A stretch of 64,000 nt of DNA from Liriodendron chinense (lineage: Eukaryota > Streptophyta > Magnoliopsida > Magnoliales > Magnoliaceae): NCBI GenBank assembly GCA_003013855.2, contig PVNU02001038.1:62001-126000 (forward strand), in the 5' to 3' direction. Every line of letters starts with the position of its first letter. The stretch's first letter is position 1. Shown here piece after piece: positions 43,564-54,700 of the stretch. The notes beneath the pieces were generated by a model. It had not been told where the DNA came from and did no database searches. It saw only the letters and a program-made list of their open reading frames with translations. Made by a program: the position numbers and the translations under genes.

Positions 43564-45713
43564 TGTTGGGGTCCCAAAAGTCAGGATCCTCAAAACATGG
43601 ATCGCAAGTGTACAATTTGCCCCGTCACTGGATTCAAGGGCAGTGCATCAGCAAATTCAACAAAAATCACCAACACATCAGACTTGACCAAAAAATGAAA
43701 AATTGAGCCAGTGGTGGACCCCACCGTTCATCATGATCAAAACCCTCCAAATTTGGGAGGGTTACCTCAATCACGAAGAAATAGGGCCAGTGCATCGACA
43801 TCCATCGCAAAGCGGGCCCCGCAAGCCCTTCGTTTTGTAAAACTCCAATTTTGTAAAACACCAGTACGTCGGCGCATCAAGAAATTCATGGTCAGCGGGT
43901 CAAGAAATGCAGACGGTTTTACGAAGTGAATTTCAGGACGCACTGACCCTCAGTGTATCAGGAAATTCGTCCAGCGCATCCAATAATTCAGGAATTTCAG
44001 GACGCACTGACCCCTAGCGTGTCCAATAAATCAGGCATTTTCAGGAATTTCAGGATGCACTGACAGCCAGTGCGCCCTAAAAATCGACATTCTAACAAAG
44101 ACATTTTCAGACGCGCCGAGTGATTTTCTCGACGCGCAGACATGGTTTCTCGACGCGCTACACGTGGCGGGCCCCTATTGGTTGACTTCGGGTATAAATA
44201 CCCCCTTTTCCGCCTCATTCGAACGGATCCAGAGAATGAGAGAGTTTTAGATTTTTGAGATCGTCGGAATCCCTTTTCCGACCGCCGGAAACCCTTTTCC
44301 GATCAGCGAAAATCCGACTTCCGACCACAGCAGGTCTGGTGGAGAAATAACCTAAAATTATACAAGTGTAGTGGCGCATCGCGAAATATATTGAACCAAG
44401 CTTATTTTATTGACGCACTAGCCCCGGCACATCACAAAAATGGCCCAGCGCATCAGAAAAATACATATCTTAAAACAAGTCATTTTTGGACGCGCTGGCC
44501 TCGGCGCATCACAAAAATGGCCCAACGCATCAGAAAAATACATATATTAAAACAAGTCATTTTTGGACGCGCTGGCCCCGGCGCATCACAAAAATGGCCT
44601 ACCGGATCAGAAAAATACACATCTTAACAAAAATCATTTTTGGACGCACTGGCCCCAACGCATCACAAAATAGCCCAGCGTATCAGAAAAATCAAACACT
44701 TTAACAAACATTTTTTGGACGCGCTGGCCCCAACGCATCAGTAAAATCAGGCCAGCGGATCATAAAAATCATCACTCTAAACGTCCATTTCAGCACCTCT
44801 AAATCTTCATTTTATGATGTTTTTGAGCCCTGTTTGGGCCTATTTTCGGTATTTCGAGCGTTCCGGACGCAACGGAGCAGTCAAATAACTCATCCGGGCC
44901 ACCCCATGAGCAGAATGCAAGCCTTTGGAGTCCGATCCAATCCAACAAGATGAAGGAAGTAACTTCTCGAAAAGAGGCCGCCGGTGCACAGAATCATGCT
45001 AATGTATCATCATCACATGTACTATCATAATATGACTTGGATTTAGGTCCGGACTAAGCAAATGGGACTATAGTTAACACGATAAATCATGTAGAGAGAG
45101 TTCTGAGCTATCACACAGAATTTGCTAAAGACTGACACTTCAAGAACAGTCGGTGCCCTACCCATCCAAATGGCATTTGTTGGTTGAGCTGCTCAGGTAC
45201 ATACAACTGCAGATCGGTCTTCTCGCAGTCACCCGTCACAAATGACGGGCGCAGGCCCAGAGTCGCACCCCTTGGTTAAAAACCCTGACAGTCTCAACCC
45301 GGATCTCCGGTCAAAACATGGGACATAGACATCTGACTCGTACAAAGATGGATTAGTACATAACAAAACCAACAAATACAGGTCTCCGCGACCATACAAA
45401 TACAGGTTTCCACGACCATACAAACACAGGTCTCCACGACCATGAACTTTGAAACCATAGTCCCCGCTGACTAGTCTTTTGCCTTTTAATCAAGGGTCAT
45501 CAATCATTCGATGTAATTAAGGGCTAGTGCCAGATCACGGCTTGGAATGTACAAGATCTCAGGATCTCTGGAATAAAATTCGCTTTGCGATATCTCTTCT
45601 CTTGTGTACTTTTGTGAATGCTTGTGATTGTCTATGAATGTTTCTATTATTCAAAACCCCAGAACAACAAAACACCAGAAAACTGCGTCCGAGCAATTTT
45701 TCTAATTCTAACA
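43564..45713 (+). repeat. 3' LTR of outer element (2150 bp)
   Basis: It matches the 5' LTR but is 57 bp longer, mainly through an extra 77-bp unit partly offset by small deletions. TATAAATA is at 44193-44200. It is followed by the target duplication GATGT (45714-45718). Confidence 0.93.
44412..44790 (+). repeat. 77-bp tandem repeat in outer 3' LTR, 5 units
   Basis: Units start with GACGC(A/G)CT(A/G)GCC at 44412, 44489, 44566, 44643 and 44718 (spacing 77, 77, 77 and 75), against four in the 5' LTR. Confidence 0.85.
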
Positions 45714-45718
45714 GATGT

Positions 45719-46457
45719 GAGCATTCATGTGTAAGGCCCTAAAATCCGACAATTAAGTATGGAGGCTCAGATTCTGAATTCAAGGGTGTTAATTGAATAG
45801 TGAACGGATTCTTACGTCCAAGCTTGTAACACTCCGATATTTTCAACTCGAGTATACCATTCTTAAGGAACCAAATGCCCATGGGTGCGCTTTCCACATT
45901 TACACTTAGTTGGATTAGTCATTCATTCCCAAATCAACAATTAGAGTAGCGTTTAATTAACGTAATTAAAGGTACGTAGAGATAACTATACCCATGGAAA
46001 TGATAGCCAATATCCAAAGTAAATAAATTCAAAAATAATGTCTGCCTAGATGGGGACTATACAAACCGCACTATCTAAATATGCAGAAAGTAAAAAATAA
46101 CCTAGAGAGAACTAAACTCTAATGGTCGGGCTCACAAAACTCAGCCACACTAGTAAAGACTCCTTGACAACTATGCTATAGTTCAGCACGAATTGTGCCC
46201 TAATCGGCATGAAAGGTGCCCCAATGATAGCACAGTTCAGCATGAATTGTGCCCCAATGGTCATGTGATTGTTAACATCGTTTTTATTTTGACTATTAGG
46301 TCGGCCATTTCGTCCATTTCTTCTCATACATGCCAAGGGTGGCATATTTTGGCCCATAAGAACTAGGTCTGGCCGAACATCGTGGGAGTAATAACCGACG
46401 GTTTTGGAGGAATGTTTCCAAATGGAGGTAGGTCTATATTATGATGGTACTCACAAG
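45719..46457. other. Unassigned intergenic sequence
   Basis: This continues the pre-insertion target of the large element. It is A/T-rich with a repeated 'CAGCA(C/T)GAATTGTGCCC' near 46180-46255. No gene is seen. Confidence 0.5.
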
Positions 46458-46462
46458 CCTGT

Positions 46463-46779
46463 TGTTAGAGTCCCTTGATATATATTGATACGCCATCCTC
46501 TAACAGCTCGAGCTTTTAGAGAAAATGGTTGTTTGACATGGTATAAGAGCGGAAGGTCCTGTGTTCAAATCCCGAAAGTAGCAAATATGCCACCGGTAAT
46601 ATATTCTCCCATGGGGGGCTGTTTATGGTGTGAGTTGTGATTGTCCCTCCACCCTTGCCCAATATGTTCCCGTGCGGAGTTCCACCCCCCATGTGTGGGG
46701 GAGTGTTAGAGTCCCTTGATATACATTAATACACCATCCTCTAACAGCTCGAGCTTTTAGAGAAAGTGGTTGTTTGACA
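46463..46779 (+). mobile_element. TRIM/SMART miniature LTR retrotransposon (317 bp)
   Basis: Two 76-bp LTRs (46463-46538 and 46704-46779) run from TGTTAGAGTCCC to GTTTGACA with few differences. The target duplication CCTGT is exact (46458-46462 and 46780-46784). TGGTATAAGAGC immediately after the 5' LTR is the initiator tRNA-Met primer site (usual form TGGTATCAGAGC), and a G-rich tract (TGTGGGGGAG) precedes the 3' LTR. The 165-bp inside codes for nothing. It depends on other elements' enzymes. Confidence 0.92.
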
Positions 46780-46784
46780 CCTGT

Positions 46785-48477
46785 TATCTTGTACTCTTAT
46801 TTGTTCAGCCTGTACTCTCCCCTATTTCATTAGCTGCTGCAGGCTAACATTAACACTGTCCAAAATTTCATTGACTATGTCTAAGGAATTGTTTTGCGAC
46901 GGTGATTCTCCTTCTAGAATGATCGAAAGGGTAGGATTCAGAATTTCTGGTTCAACCTACATTTAGAATCCCTTAGGGGCCTAATTAAGTTATTGCTCTT
47001 CGATATTACCATTGTTCCGAGTTGATCGCCTACTCACATTGTTATAAAATCCAATTAACAACTACACACCTGTCCCATCGGGTGTGTCACAAAACAGTGC
47101 TAGTGATGAACTTGTTCACGTGAGACACATGTGTGCTTTGCGGGCGTGACAGAACTGATTGGGTTCAATTCAAACCGTAATCACCGTTCGATCCTTTGCA
47201 TCGAGATAGAGTAATGCTTGGTTAAATGTTGGACAGACCAACCATTTATTAGGTAGCAGTATAGTGTGTGCATTATTATATGATTTGGCAGAGGTTGGGG
47301 CTCTTCCTTCAAATGAGTTCTTTTTTGCATTGAAAAACCAATGACTTTCTAAGGTGCAGTAGTTATGTGATCGGATGGAGATAGACTGAAGATGGATGTG
47401 GAAGCGAATGCACCATTACAACAGGATCACTGACCTAGCTGTGAGCAGCAAGGCGCTTCATGGATCGGCATGCTGATGAGCGAGGCAAAGTCAATGCCCA
47501 AATTTACACCTACTGGTCTGCCTAGAGTATGAACATAGGTGAATGGACTGGACTGGACTACTCCTAGAAATTAAGCACCTCACGGCTGATGAGCAGTAAA
47601 AGTGGTTAATTGGTTGAAAGCCTAGAATCTGGTTGATTAGTAGTGTTTCAAATGAGTTTCTTTGATTATTTGACAAATAGAAAGTTTAAACAACAAATAA
47701 TCTAGTTCACATAACACGAATAACTCTAATTCTTAAGGACTAAACTAGATGTTATGATGGTTTATTTGGATGATGGTTCAAAGTGCTAGGAACCAAGCCT
47801 AAGGAGTTTTTCCATCATGTTCAAGAGAGAAAAGGAGAAAAAAAGAGAAGAAAGAAAGAAAAAGAAGAGAAAACTAAGCTAAGATAAATTTGAATTGGAT
47901 TTGAGTTGATCGTTTAGGGTCCATTTCTTTGTATTTGCCTTGCTACTTATAATTTATCCTGGAAGAGGTGTAAGAATAACTACTTGCCCTCATGGAGCAT
48001 TCAAGTGTAACTAGCTGGGAAATAGCAGTTGCTTTTTCTCAATCGTGGCCTTGCCTTTGTCGAAGGTTCATAATATGCTTCAATGCTAATGTGGTTCTAG
48101 CGGTTACTCATCCTTATTCTAAGATAACATAAATGTCAGGGCTTTTTGAAGATATGATATATCCTCTGTATACTTAGCATATATCTTGCAAATATCAATT
48201 ATACCATGTGATTTGATATGCACCACTGATATGGATCTGCCAGATTTTGGTATAAACAGATCCCACGTGTATATCCTAGGCAAGGCATCACTAGATGATC
48301 AATTTTGATTGATCTATCACTTTTTTACATGTGTAAAAAAAGCTATACCCAAATGGTTTGAATAGATGGGTGAATGCCCTAAATTTCAAGGGCCGAGTAC
48401 GAATTCGACCCTCAACATTCTAAGCGTCACTGATGCTTTTGTGGAAGCATGATATCTTGATTTATGGTTAATATGGC
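46785..48477. other. Unassigned intergenic sequence
   Basis: No conserved protein or repeat is recognised. A purine-rich run (agaaaaggagaaaaaaagag type) is at 47825-47875. Short open frames have no protein-like features. Confidence 0.45.
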
Positions 48478-49085
48478 ATTAAAATACAATTAAGGGTTAA
48501 ACTAAGTAGTGAAACGAAGACAAAATTTAAATTAATTCAACCCATATTCAAAATATACATTTATTCCATCATCATTGTGGGGTCCACTCAGCCGGTGGTC
48601 CCAATACACGTCCCAAAATATACAAAAGAACGAATGTCAATCAATGCTCAAGCCCACGACTCTAAAAAGAACAAATATTGTGAGGCGCTCTACCTATGCC
48701 TGCTCATCTAAGAACTGGGAGTATGAAAACTGCTCTTCTAGGTCCTCGCAAGCATCCTCTACAGCATCAGCCTTAATGACACTTACATCTATGATAACGT
48801 CTGGTTAATGTTTTAAAACACCGCCTCAGATTGGAGTGAGTGATCAACTCAGTGGTTGAACACAGATGATTGATAGTAGCTTAACTACGCAGGATGCTAT
48901 GCACCCAATGCCGATTTCGCAGAGGTTCACCCAAGTCAATCAGATCAGTCTAATGCATGGCCAATTATTTTCTATTCTCGTTGTTTGATAACTCTCGATC
49001 AAATCTAGGATACCATCGTTTCCACTGGATGAGTCCACCCATAACCATCAGTGCACTATGATCCAACAAAGACATATGAGTCGAG
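48478..49085 (-). repeat. 0.6-kb repeat, copy 1 (inverted relative to copy 2, permuted)
   Basis: 48478-48868 is the reverse complement of 51515-51905 (for example 'GCATCCTCTACAGCATC' against 'GATGCTTTAGAGGATGC'). 48868-49085 is the reverse complement of 51905-52135 (for example 'GGATGAGTCCACCCATAACC'). The two blocks are in swapped order between copies. Confidence 0.75.
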
Positions 49086-49512
49086 CATGGTGGTATGGGA
49101 CACTTTGTTCAAGCTGTTAGCCTATGCTGGGGTGACGAGCCTCCCCGTAGTGTCCAATAAGTGCTAATGGAGGTGAAGAGCTTACCATGTTATATTAGGA
49201 AGGCGTAACGAGCCCTTTTTGCATTGATTAGTGTTAGCTGATGAACCCTTACCTTATTATGATAACCATTGGGTGACGAACCCTATAATGGATCAAGGGA
49301 CATGTGTGAGGAGCCATTACAGTCGCAACGAGCCTCACGATCTAGTTAGACTCATGATATAATGGCGGTACCCTAACTAATTCACCAACATGCTGATTGA
49401 AGAGGCTCTAATAAATATTTAAATAACCATGCATATCATAACACTTAATGGTGGTGGTGATGACAAGCCATATTACCATAGGATAGGCATGTGTGGAAGA
49501 TGAAGTTGTTAT
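49086..49512. other. Unassigned sequence with GACGAGCC words
   Basis: Several 'GTGACGAGCC', 'GTAACGAGCC' and 'GTGACGAACCC' words recur at irregular distances (49135-49325). It belongs to the same pre-existing unit as 51330-51515, into which the solo LTR 49513-51324 was inserted. Confidence 0.4.
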
Positions 49513-51324
49513 TGAAATTGTACTTATCGATGTCACACTTAAGGTGATTTGCATGCGGAAGCTTGGCAGAGCTACTAGGAATAATGGCTAAGTCCTAGGG
49601 GGTGAATAGGACCACTTAAAATTCATGCCTAATTAAAACTAATTTATTAATTAAACTTAATTAAGCAATTCACAATTAGTCTTTTAAGCCAAGTGGGTCT
49701 AATCACATAGACTACATAAGATGCACCAATTAAACAACTACATAAGATACACCAATTAATCACATAGACTACATAAGATGCACCAATTAAGCAACTACTC
49801 TATAAGATATATGAAATACAACTTGTATATGAATAACCAATCAAGAGCCTAGCATACAATTCATTTAAGCATTCATATAATTCATCAATTAAACTAACAA
49901 TGCATGAATCAAAATGTGCTCAAATAACAATTATAAACACAAGCATGTATAGTAGTTCAATTACTTATCTACTCTATTCCCAGCAGACACATTCTCCTTG
50001 AGTGTCCAGGTATTCACTATTTTGGAGGTTTTAAATCAGGTTCAACTCTAATCTTTACAATTGGTTTTTCATAGGTTCATAAAAAACTCGGTCTTACATA
50101 AGAATCAGCTCCCTCGGAGACTTAGTTGATTTTCTATCGGCTAACCAACAACCATTAGTGGTCATAATCCAAGGCCCTATGTACACTCCTGCCAAAGACA
50201 CCCCACGGAGACTAACACGTATTCACATGTGCTTGGTGAATTCGGCCCTCACAAGAGCCTAGGTCCTAATACAAAAACCTATCGAGTTTGACAATCAAAC
50301 TCTCATACTTAATCTTACAGAAGGAAAGAGTATGTATGGACTCTTACAATAACAACTTACTTGTTAGATTGAGCCCCTTTGTTGTATCTTGCTTGAATAG
50401 CTTCTTCATGCTCTCCTGTGCTTGAATTAGCTCCTCATTGCTCCTCCGATCTTTGATGTTGAATGCTTCAGCTCCCTTGATCAGCTACCTTGCATTTGAT
50501 GCTCCTTTGAGGTGACCAAGGTAATGGGAGTTTGTGAAATATTTACAACCTAAGTATGAGATTTGATTCCATATTGTGGATTCACTTAGATGGGTCTTGA
50601 GAGGATTTAAACAAAGTTTTTCCTTTTGAATTTGGTGTCTAAACTCTAGGAATAAAAGAGATCAAGTTCATCTCCATTTTGAGCCTTGAATGCTCTCGCT
50701 TGTGATAAATTATAAAGAAAATGACTTGAATGTCCTAAGATTATAAAGCCTCTAATGGTATGAAATTATGTTTGCTTCTAATGCACTACAAATCCATCAG
50801 AATGCCCAAAGCTTGAATGTCAAATATATAAACTTGAAGTTCCAACGGTAAAAAGATGGGCAGAAAATGGCTAATGTCGATCGGTCGATCAACAATGACC
50901 TTCGATCGGTTGAACATGGTTCGATTTAGGCCAGAGAGGTTCTGTTCAATTTTGGCCATTTTCGATTGGTTGATCCGAGCTGTCGATCGATCGATCAACA
51001 ACACTCTAAGCTTTGCTATTTTGGGCAGATTGTTTAGAGCAACTTGAGGCCTCTTCAGCCTTACATTTTAGAGTTCTTTTAGGACTCCTAAGGTTAATAA
51101 ATGATAACTAAATATTTACTTATAAAGTCCAAGTCATCTAGAGGCTAGGTTATTTTAGTTCTTAAGGGTTAGGGACACCGAGGCATCTCATTTATATGTT
51201 TCTTCTCTCCTTGATGCTTCTTATCTTTATGTGTCTTCGGTTTTCAGCTTCTAAGGGCTCAATCGACTAACTGACACAGACTGACGTGATTGACAGATAA
51301 TGTGCACAAACAAGTGCACTAACA
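49513..51324 (-). mobile_element. Solo LTR (minus orientation), 1812 bp
   Basis: Read on the minus strand, it starts TGTTAGTGCACTTG and ends ...CAATTTCA. The 5-bp duplication GTTAT flanks it exactly (49508-49512 and 51325-51329). 'GGCTAAGTCCTAGGGGGTGAATAGG' type wording near 49580 is common in plant LTRs. It contains no coding domains. GATCGGTCGATCAACAATG-type palindromic words occur at 50878-50998. The superfamily is not determinable. Confidence 0.7.
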
Positions 51325-51514
51325 GTTATAAGGGAGTGTTGGCATTAATGCGAAAGGGGTTGGAGTCACTTTAATGAGGGAGTGTTGGATTTTTGTGAAT
51401 ATGCATTTGCAATCTCATGAAATTTATGCATTTACCAACTAGATAGGAATTTGAATGTTTTGTTATGCTATCATTACTTTATGTTGATTGTGTTGATAAC
51501 CTGTGCAACTTAGA

Positions 51515-52135
51515 ATTAATGGTACCATTGAGTTGACCACCCACTCCCATATGGAGCGGTGTTTTAAAACACCAACCAGATGTTATCATAGATGCAAGTG
51601 TCATCGAGGTCGATGCTTTAGAGGATGCTTACGAAGACTCGAAAGAGCAATTTTCATACTTCCAGTTCTCGGATGAGCAGGTCTAAGTGGAGCGTCTCAC
51701 CATCTTTGTTCTTTTTGGATCCGTGGGCTCGAGCATTGATTGAAATTCGTTCTTTTATATATTTTGAGACATGTATTGGGCCTACTGGTTGAGTAGACAC
51801 ATGATGATGATGGAACGGATATATGTTTTGGATATGGGTGAATTAATTTAAATTTTCTCTTCATTTTACTACTTAGTTCAACCCTTAATTGTGTTTTGAC
51901 ATGGGTCTTTGTTGGATCGTAGTGCAATAATGGTTATGAGTGGACTCATCCAGTGAGAATGATGGTATCCTAGATTCGATTGAGAGTTACCAAACAATGA
52001 TAATAGAAAATAATTAACCATGCATTAGACTGATCCAAATTACTTGGGTGAACCTTGACAAAATTGGCATTGGGTGAACAACATCCTGTGTAGTCTAGCT
52101 ACTATCAGTCATCCGTGTTTAACCCCGATCGATCG
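51515..52135 (+). repeat. 0.6-kb repeat, copy 2
   Basis: Partner of 48478-49085, in opposite orientation with its two blocks in the other order. The central palindrome GTGTTTTAAAACAC (about 51551) is present in both copies. Confidence 0.75.
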
Positions 52136-52589
52136 AACAAGCTTGGGGTGGCCAACTCATTGTGGGCCACCCTCTTACTTATACATTTTTACAAAGCTGA
52201 CTACACAACCATAGGAATTTAAATCATAAAACGATACTTAGCAATTTGTGCAACAACAAGGCAAGTCAACATAAATACTGTAATACCTTAATCCTTTGTG
52301 ACATGAACCGAGCACACCTGTTCCGATCTGAGCGTAAATTGATCGTGCCTAGAACATTTGTACATCCAGAAATCCCACATTTGTGTTCTGCACTGGATGC
52401 CTTCAAAACCTCTATCATGACGACTGCATCGTCACTGCAGTCGCGATAGCGAAAACCGTGCGTCAATCCGATAGTCGAGTGCAAAGTTATGAGCATTTGA
52501 TCAAAACACCCGAAAAATACAGTTTATGCACATCTGCGTGGGGCCCACTGCACGTTCTCCTATGTAGCCATACCTCATTATTGCATCAC
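52136..52589. other. Unassigned intergenic sequence
   Basis: No supported gene or repeat. It ends at the target duplication ATCAC (52585-52589) of the next solo LTR. Confidence 0.4.
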
Positions 52590-54217
52590 TGTTCGCTCGC
52601 CTCAAGTGTAAGGCTGCGATGTAGTAATAAAACTCGGTAAGACCGAGGTCGATCCACAGGGAATTAGAAACAACTTTCAAACTATTCCAGCAACTCAGTT
52701 TTGCAAGAAATAAGATTCAATTGAGTAATTAAACTAAAACAGAAACTTAATGGAAAATCAGTGATTTAAGGTACTAAGGCATTCAAGGATCCACTTGTAG
52801 CAATCCCATGTCAATCCAATCAATCCAAGTAGAGAACACAACTAGATTTGAAGTCCTATCTCTCATCTAGTTGAAAAATAAAGCATTCAAACAAATTCAA
52901 TTCTAATCAAGCTGAACTTCCAAGTTCTAGTCCCATTCAATCAATGTAGAATTCAAAATCATAGCCTTCGGAGTAACAGCCATGCCTATGGATCATGGCT
53001 TACTCAAGGATTACTATAATTCGAATTTAAACAAGCATCATATGATAATCTCAAAGAATTGCAAGGAATTCATGTCCGGAGCACATGAACTCTCATAAAA
53101 CATCTCAAACTACCAACTTAAGAACTAGAATATGAAAAATCCAAACTTGAATTGAAAATTACTTGAATTAACTTGAATTAAACATGAAATTAGCTACAAG
53201 CTTCACCTCTCAGCCTTAGCTGAGAGATTCTAGCCGAGCATTGTCATACTACAACTAGAACTCATAATAGAAAGCATAAAAACTAGAAAAACCAGAAATT
53301 AGAGGGTTGCAGACGCTCCACGATAGCTTCTTCTCTCTAGAACCACATCCCTTAGCTTCTATGATACCCTAGGAAGAGCCCCTAGGTGTCCTTTTATAGC
53401 GGGGAAGCTCTGTTGCGTAAGAATCTTCCAAAACTTGCGTAAAGTTACGCACTGCGCAGAGAAAATCGGAGCCAGACTTGAAAATTTCTAATCTGGGCGC
53501 ATTGTCGATTGATCGCTCAGACCGGGTGATCAATCGCTAGTTCAAAGAACTGTATAAACTGCATCTTTCGGATCTGGCGATTAATCGACTGGCTGAGAGA
53601 TCAATCGGTCACTTCTGGCGATCAATCGATCAATGTCCAGCGATCAATCGGTGGGTGCAAAAAGTGTCCAGAGAGTTTTTTCCAAATTTCTTAAAAATCT
53701 GCATTCTGGCGATTGATCTATGGGATGGGCGATCAATCGCTCAGGCTGGGCGATCAATCGCTCAGGTCGGGCGATCAATCGCAATTCTTCACTTCACTCC
53801 AGCAACAATTTTCTCAAATTTCTGCTGTGAGCGATCAATCGCTCAAGTCTGTCGATCAATCACTCAGGCTGAGCGATCAATCAACGGATCAATCTCTGGA
53901 TCAATCTTCAGAAACTGCAACTTTCTGCATTTTGCTTTTATGGCCCTGCGGCTCTGCACTTTAGTTTGTCTGGCCCTGCCAGGTCTTTTAACATGATTTC
54001 TTCTGTGTTTTTCTTCTTTTCTTTCTTCTTCTCTCTTTGGTCCTCCTTCAACCTTCATCCAATTGTTCTAAATGGATCTTTTTAGTCTCCAATTGAGTGA
54101 AGTCCGCTCTCATCCCTACAATCACAAAACATGCGTTAGATGGGCCTTTTAATCATGAAAACCATGCATACAATGTCATGTAGTGGGCAATGCAATGTAT
54201 AAATTGGAGGTTCAACA
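52590..54217 (-). mobile_element. Solo LTR, family X, minus orientation (1628 bp)
   Basis: On the minus strand it starts TGTTGAACCTCCAATTTATA and ends ...CACTTGAGGCGAGCGAACA. The target duplication ATCAC is exact (52585-52589 and 54218-54222). It shares both ends and long stretches with 56377-57891, such as 'GACCTCGGTCTTACCGAG' near the 3' end. It carries the GATCAATCG array at 53500-53905. No coding region. Confidence 0.88.
53500..53905. repeat. GCGATCAATCGCTCAG short palindromic repeats
   Basis: More than a dozen GCGATCAATCGCTCAGGCTG-like units, most with the palindrome CGATCAATCG or CGATTGATCG. Spacing is irregular. The sister LTR at 56377 has a different repeat, GACCGGTCAAGACCGGTC, in the equivalent place. 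Confidence 0.8.
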
Positions 54218-54222
54218 ATCAC

Positions 54223-54700
54223 CCATCCCTTCCATCCTTCTTAAATGCGTCTTGATTAAAATATTTATATATATAAATGAAAATGACGAAGGAAAAATAA
54301 TAATAAAAAAAAGGGGTGAGAAGAGAATAAAGATGTAATGATGACATCCATACCTCTCCTCCACTCCTCCCCACGTCACCTCCCATTGCTTCATTAATTA
54401 CCAAAAGAAAAAAGAAAAAAAAGAGAGATTATAAAGGGAGATGAGGAGAGAACGTACACACTCTCACCCCCCTCACCTTCCCTTTTCGTTGATTTCCTGC
54501 TATCTTTCTCTGTGAAGTAGCTATGAGACCCACTGTTAGAGCCCCACTTCGAGGATTTGGCGCCATCATACTGTTCACCATATTTAACAACTTGGGAGGA
54601 AGAAGAAAAAGAGATCGGCTTAATTTTGAATTTGTAGGACACACTAATCGTGGGCCTCGCTAGGATATCCATAAGTCATCCACCCTGTCGATGTGGTCGC
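54223..54700. other. Unassigned, A- and purine-rich
   Basis: 54255-54445 is A-rich with simple stretches. No gene is supported. Confidence 0.4.

Larger units (their letters stand above)
4640..45713 (+). mobile_element. Outer Tat/Ogre-like Ty3/gypsy LTR retrotransposon, interrupted
   Basis: Direct LTRs at 4640-6732 and 43564-45713 both start TGTTGGGG and end TTCTAACA. The 5-bp target duplication GATGT is exact (4635-4639 and 45714-45718). A tRNA-Arg-type primer site follows the 5' LTR and a purine tract precedes the 3' LTR. Internal genes on the plus strand are gag, protease, RT-RNase H, archaeal-type RNase H and integrase, followed by a minus-strand PMD gene. A second element (7400-31245) is inserted in its gag; the element would measure about 17.2 kb without it. 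The dual RNase H, lack of chromodomain, tRNA-Arg primer and antisense extra gene all point to the Tat lineage. Stops and frameshifts make it non-autonomous. Confidence 0.93.

Noticed and set aside
49086..49512. Helitron end near the GACGAGCC words
   Set aside because: No CTRR end with preceding hairpin and no TC start could be matched.
53500..53905. Repeated GATCAATCG palindromes as a possible CRISPR or phage-type att array
   Set aside because: Irregular spacing, located inside a plant solo LTR, no associated genes.
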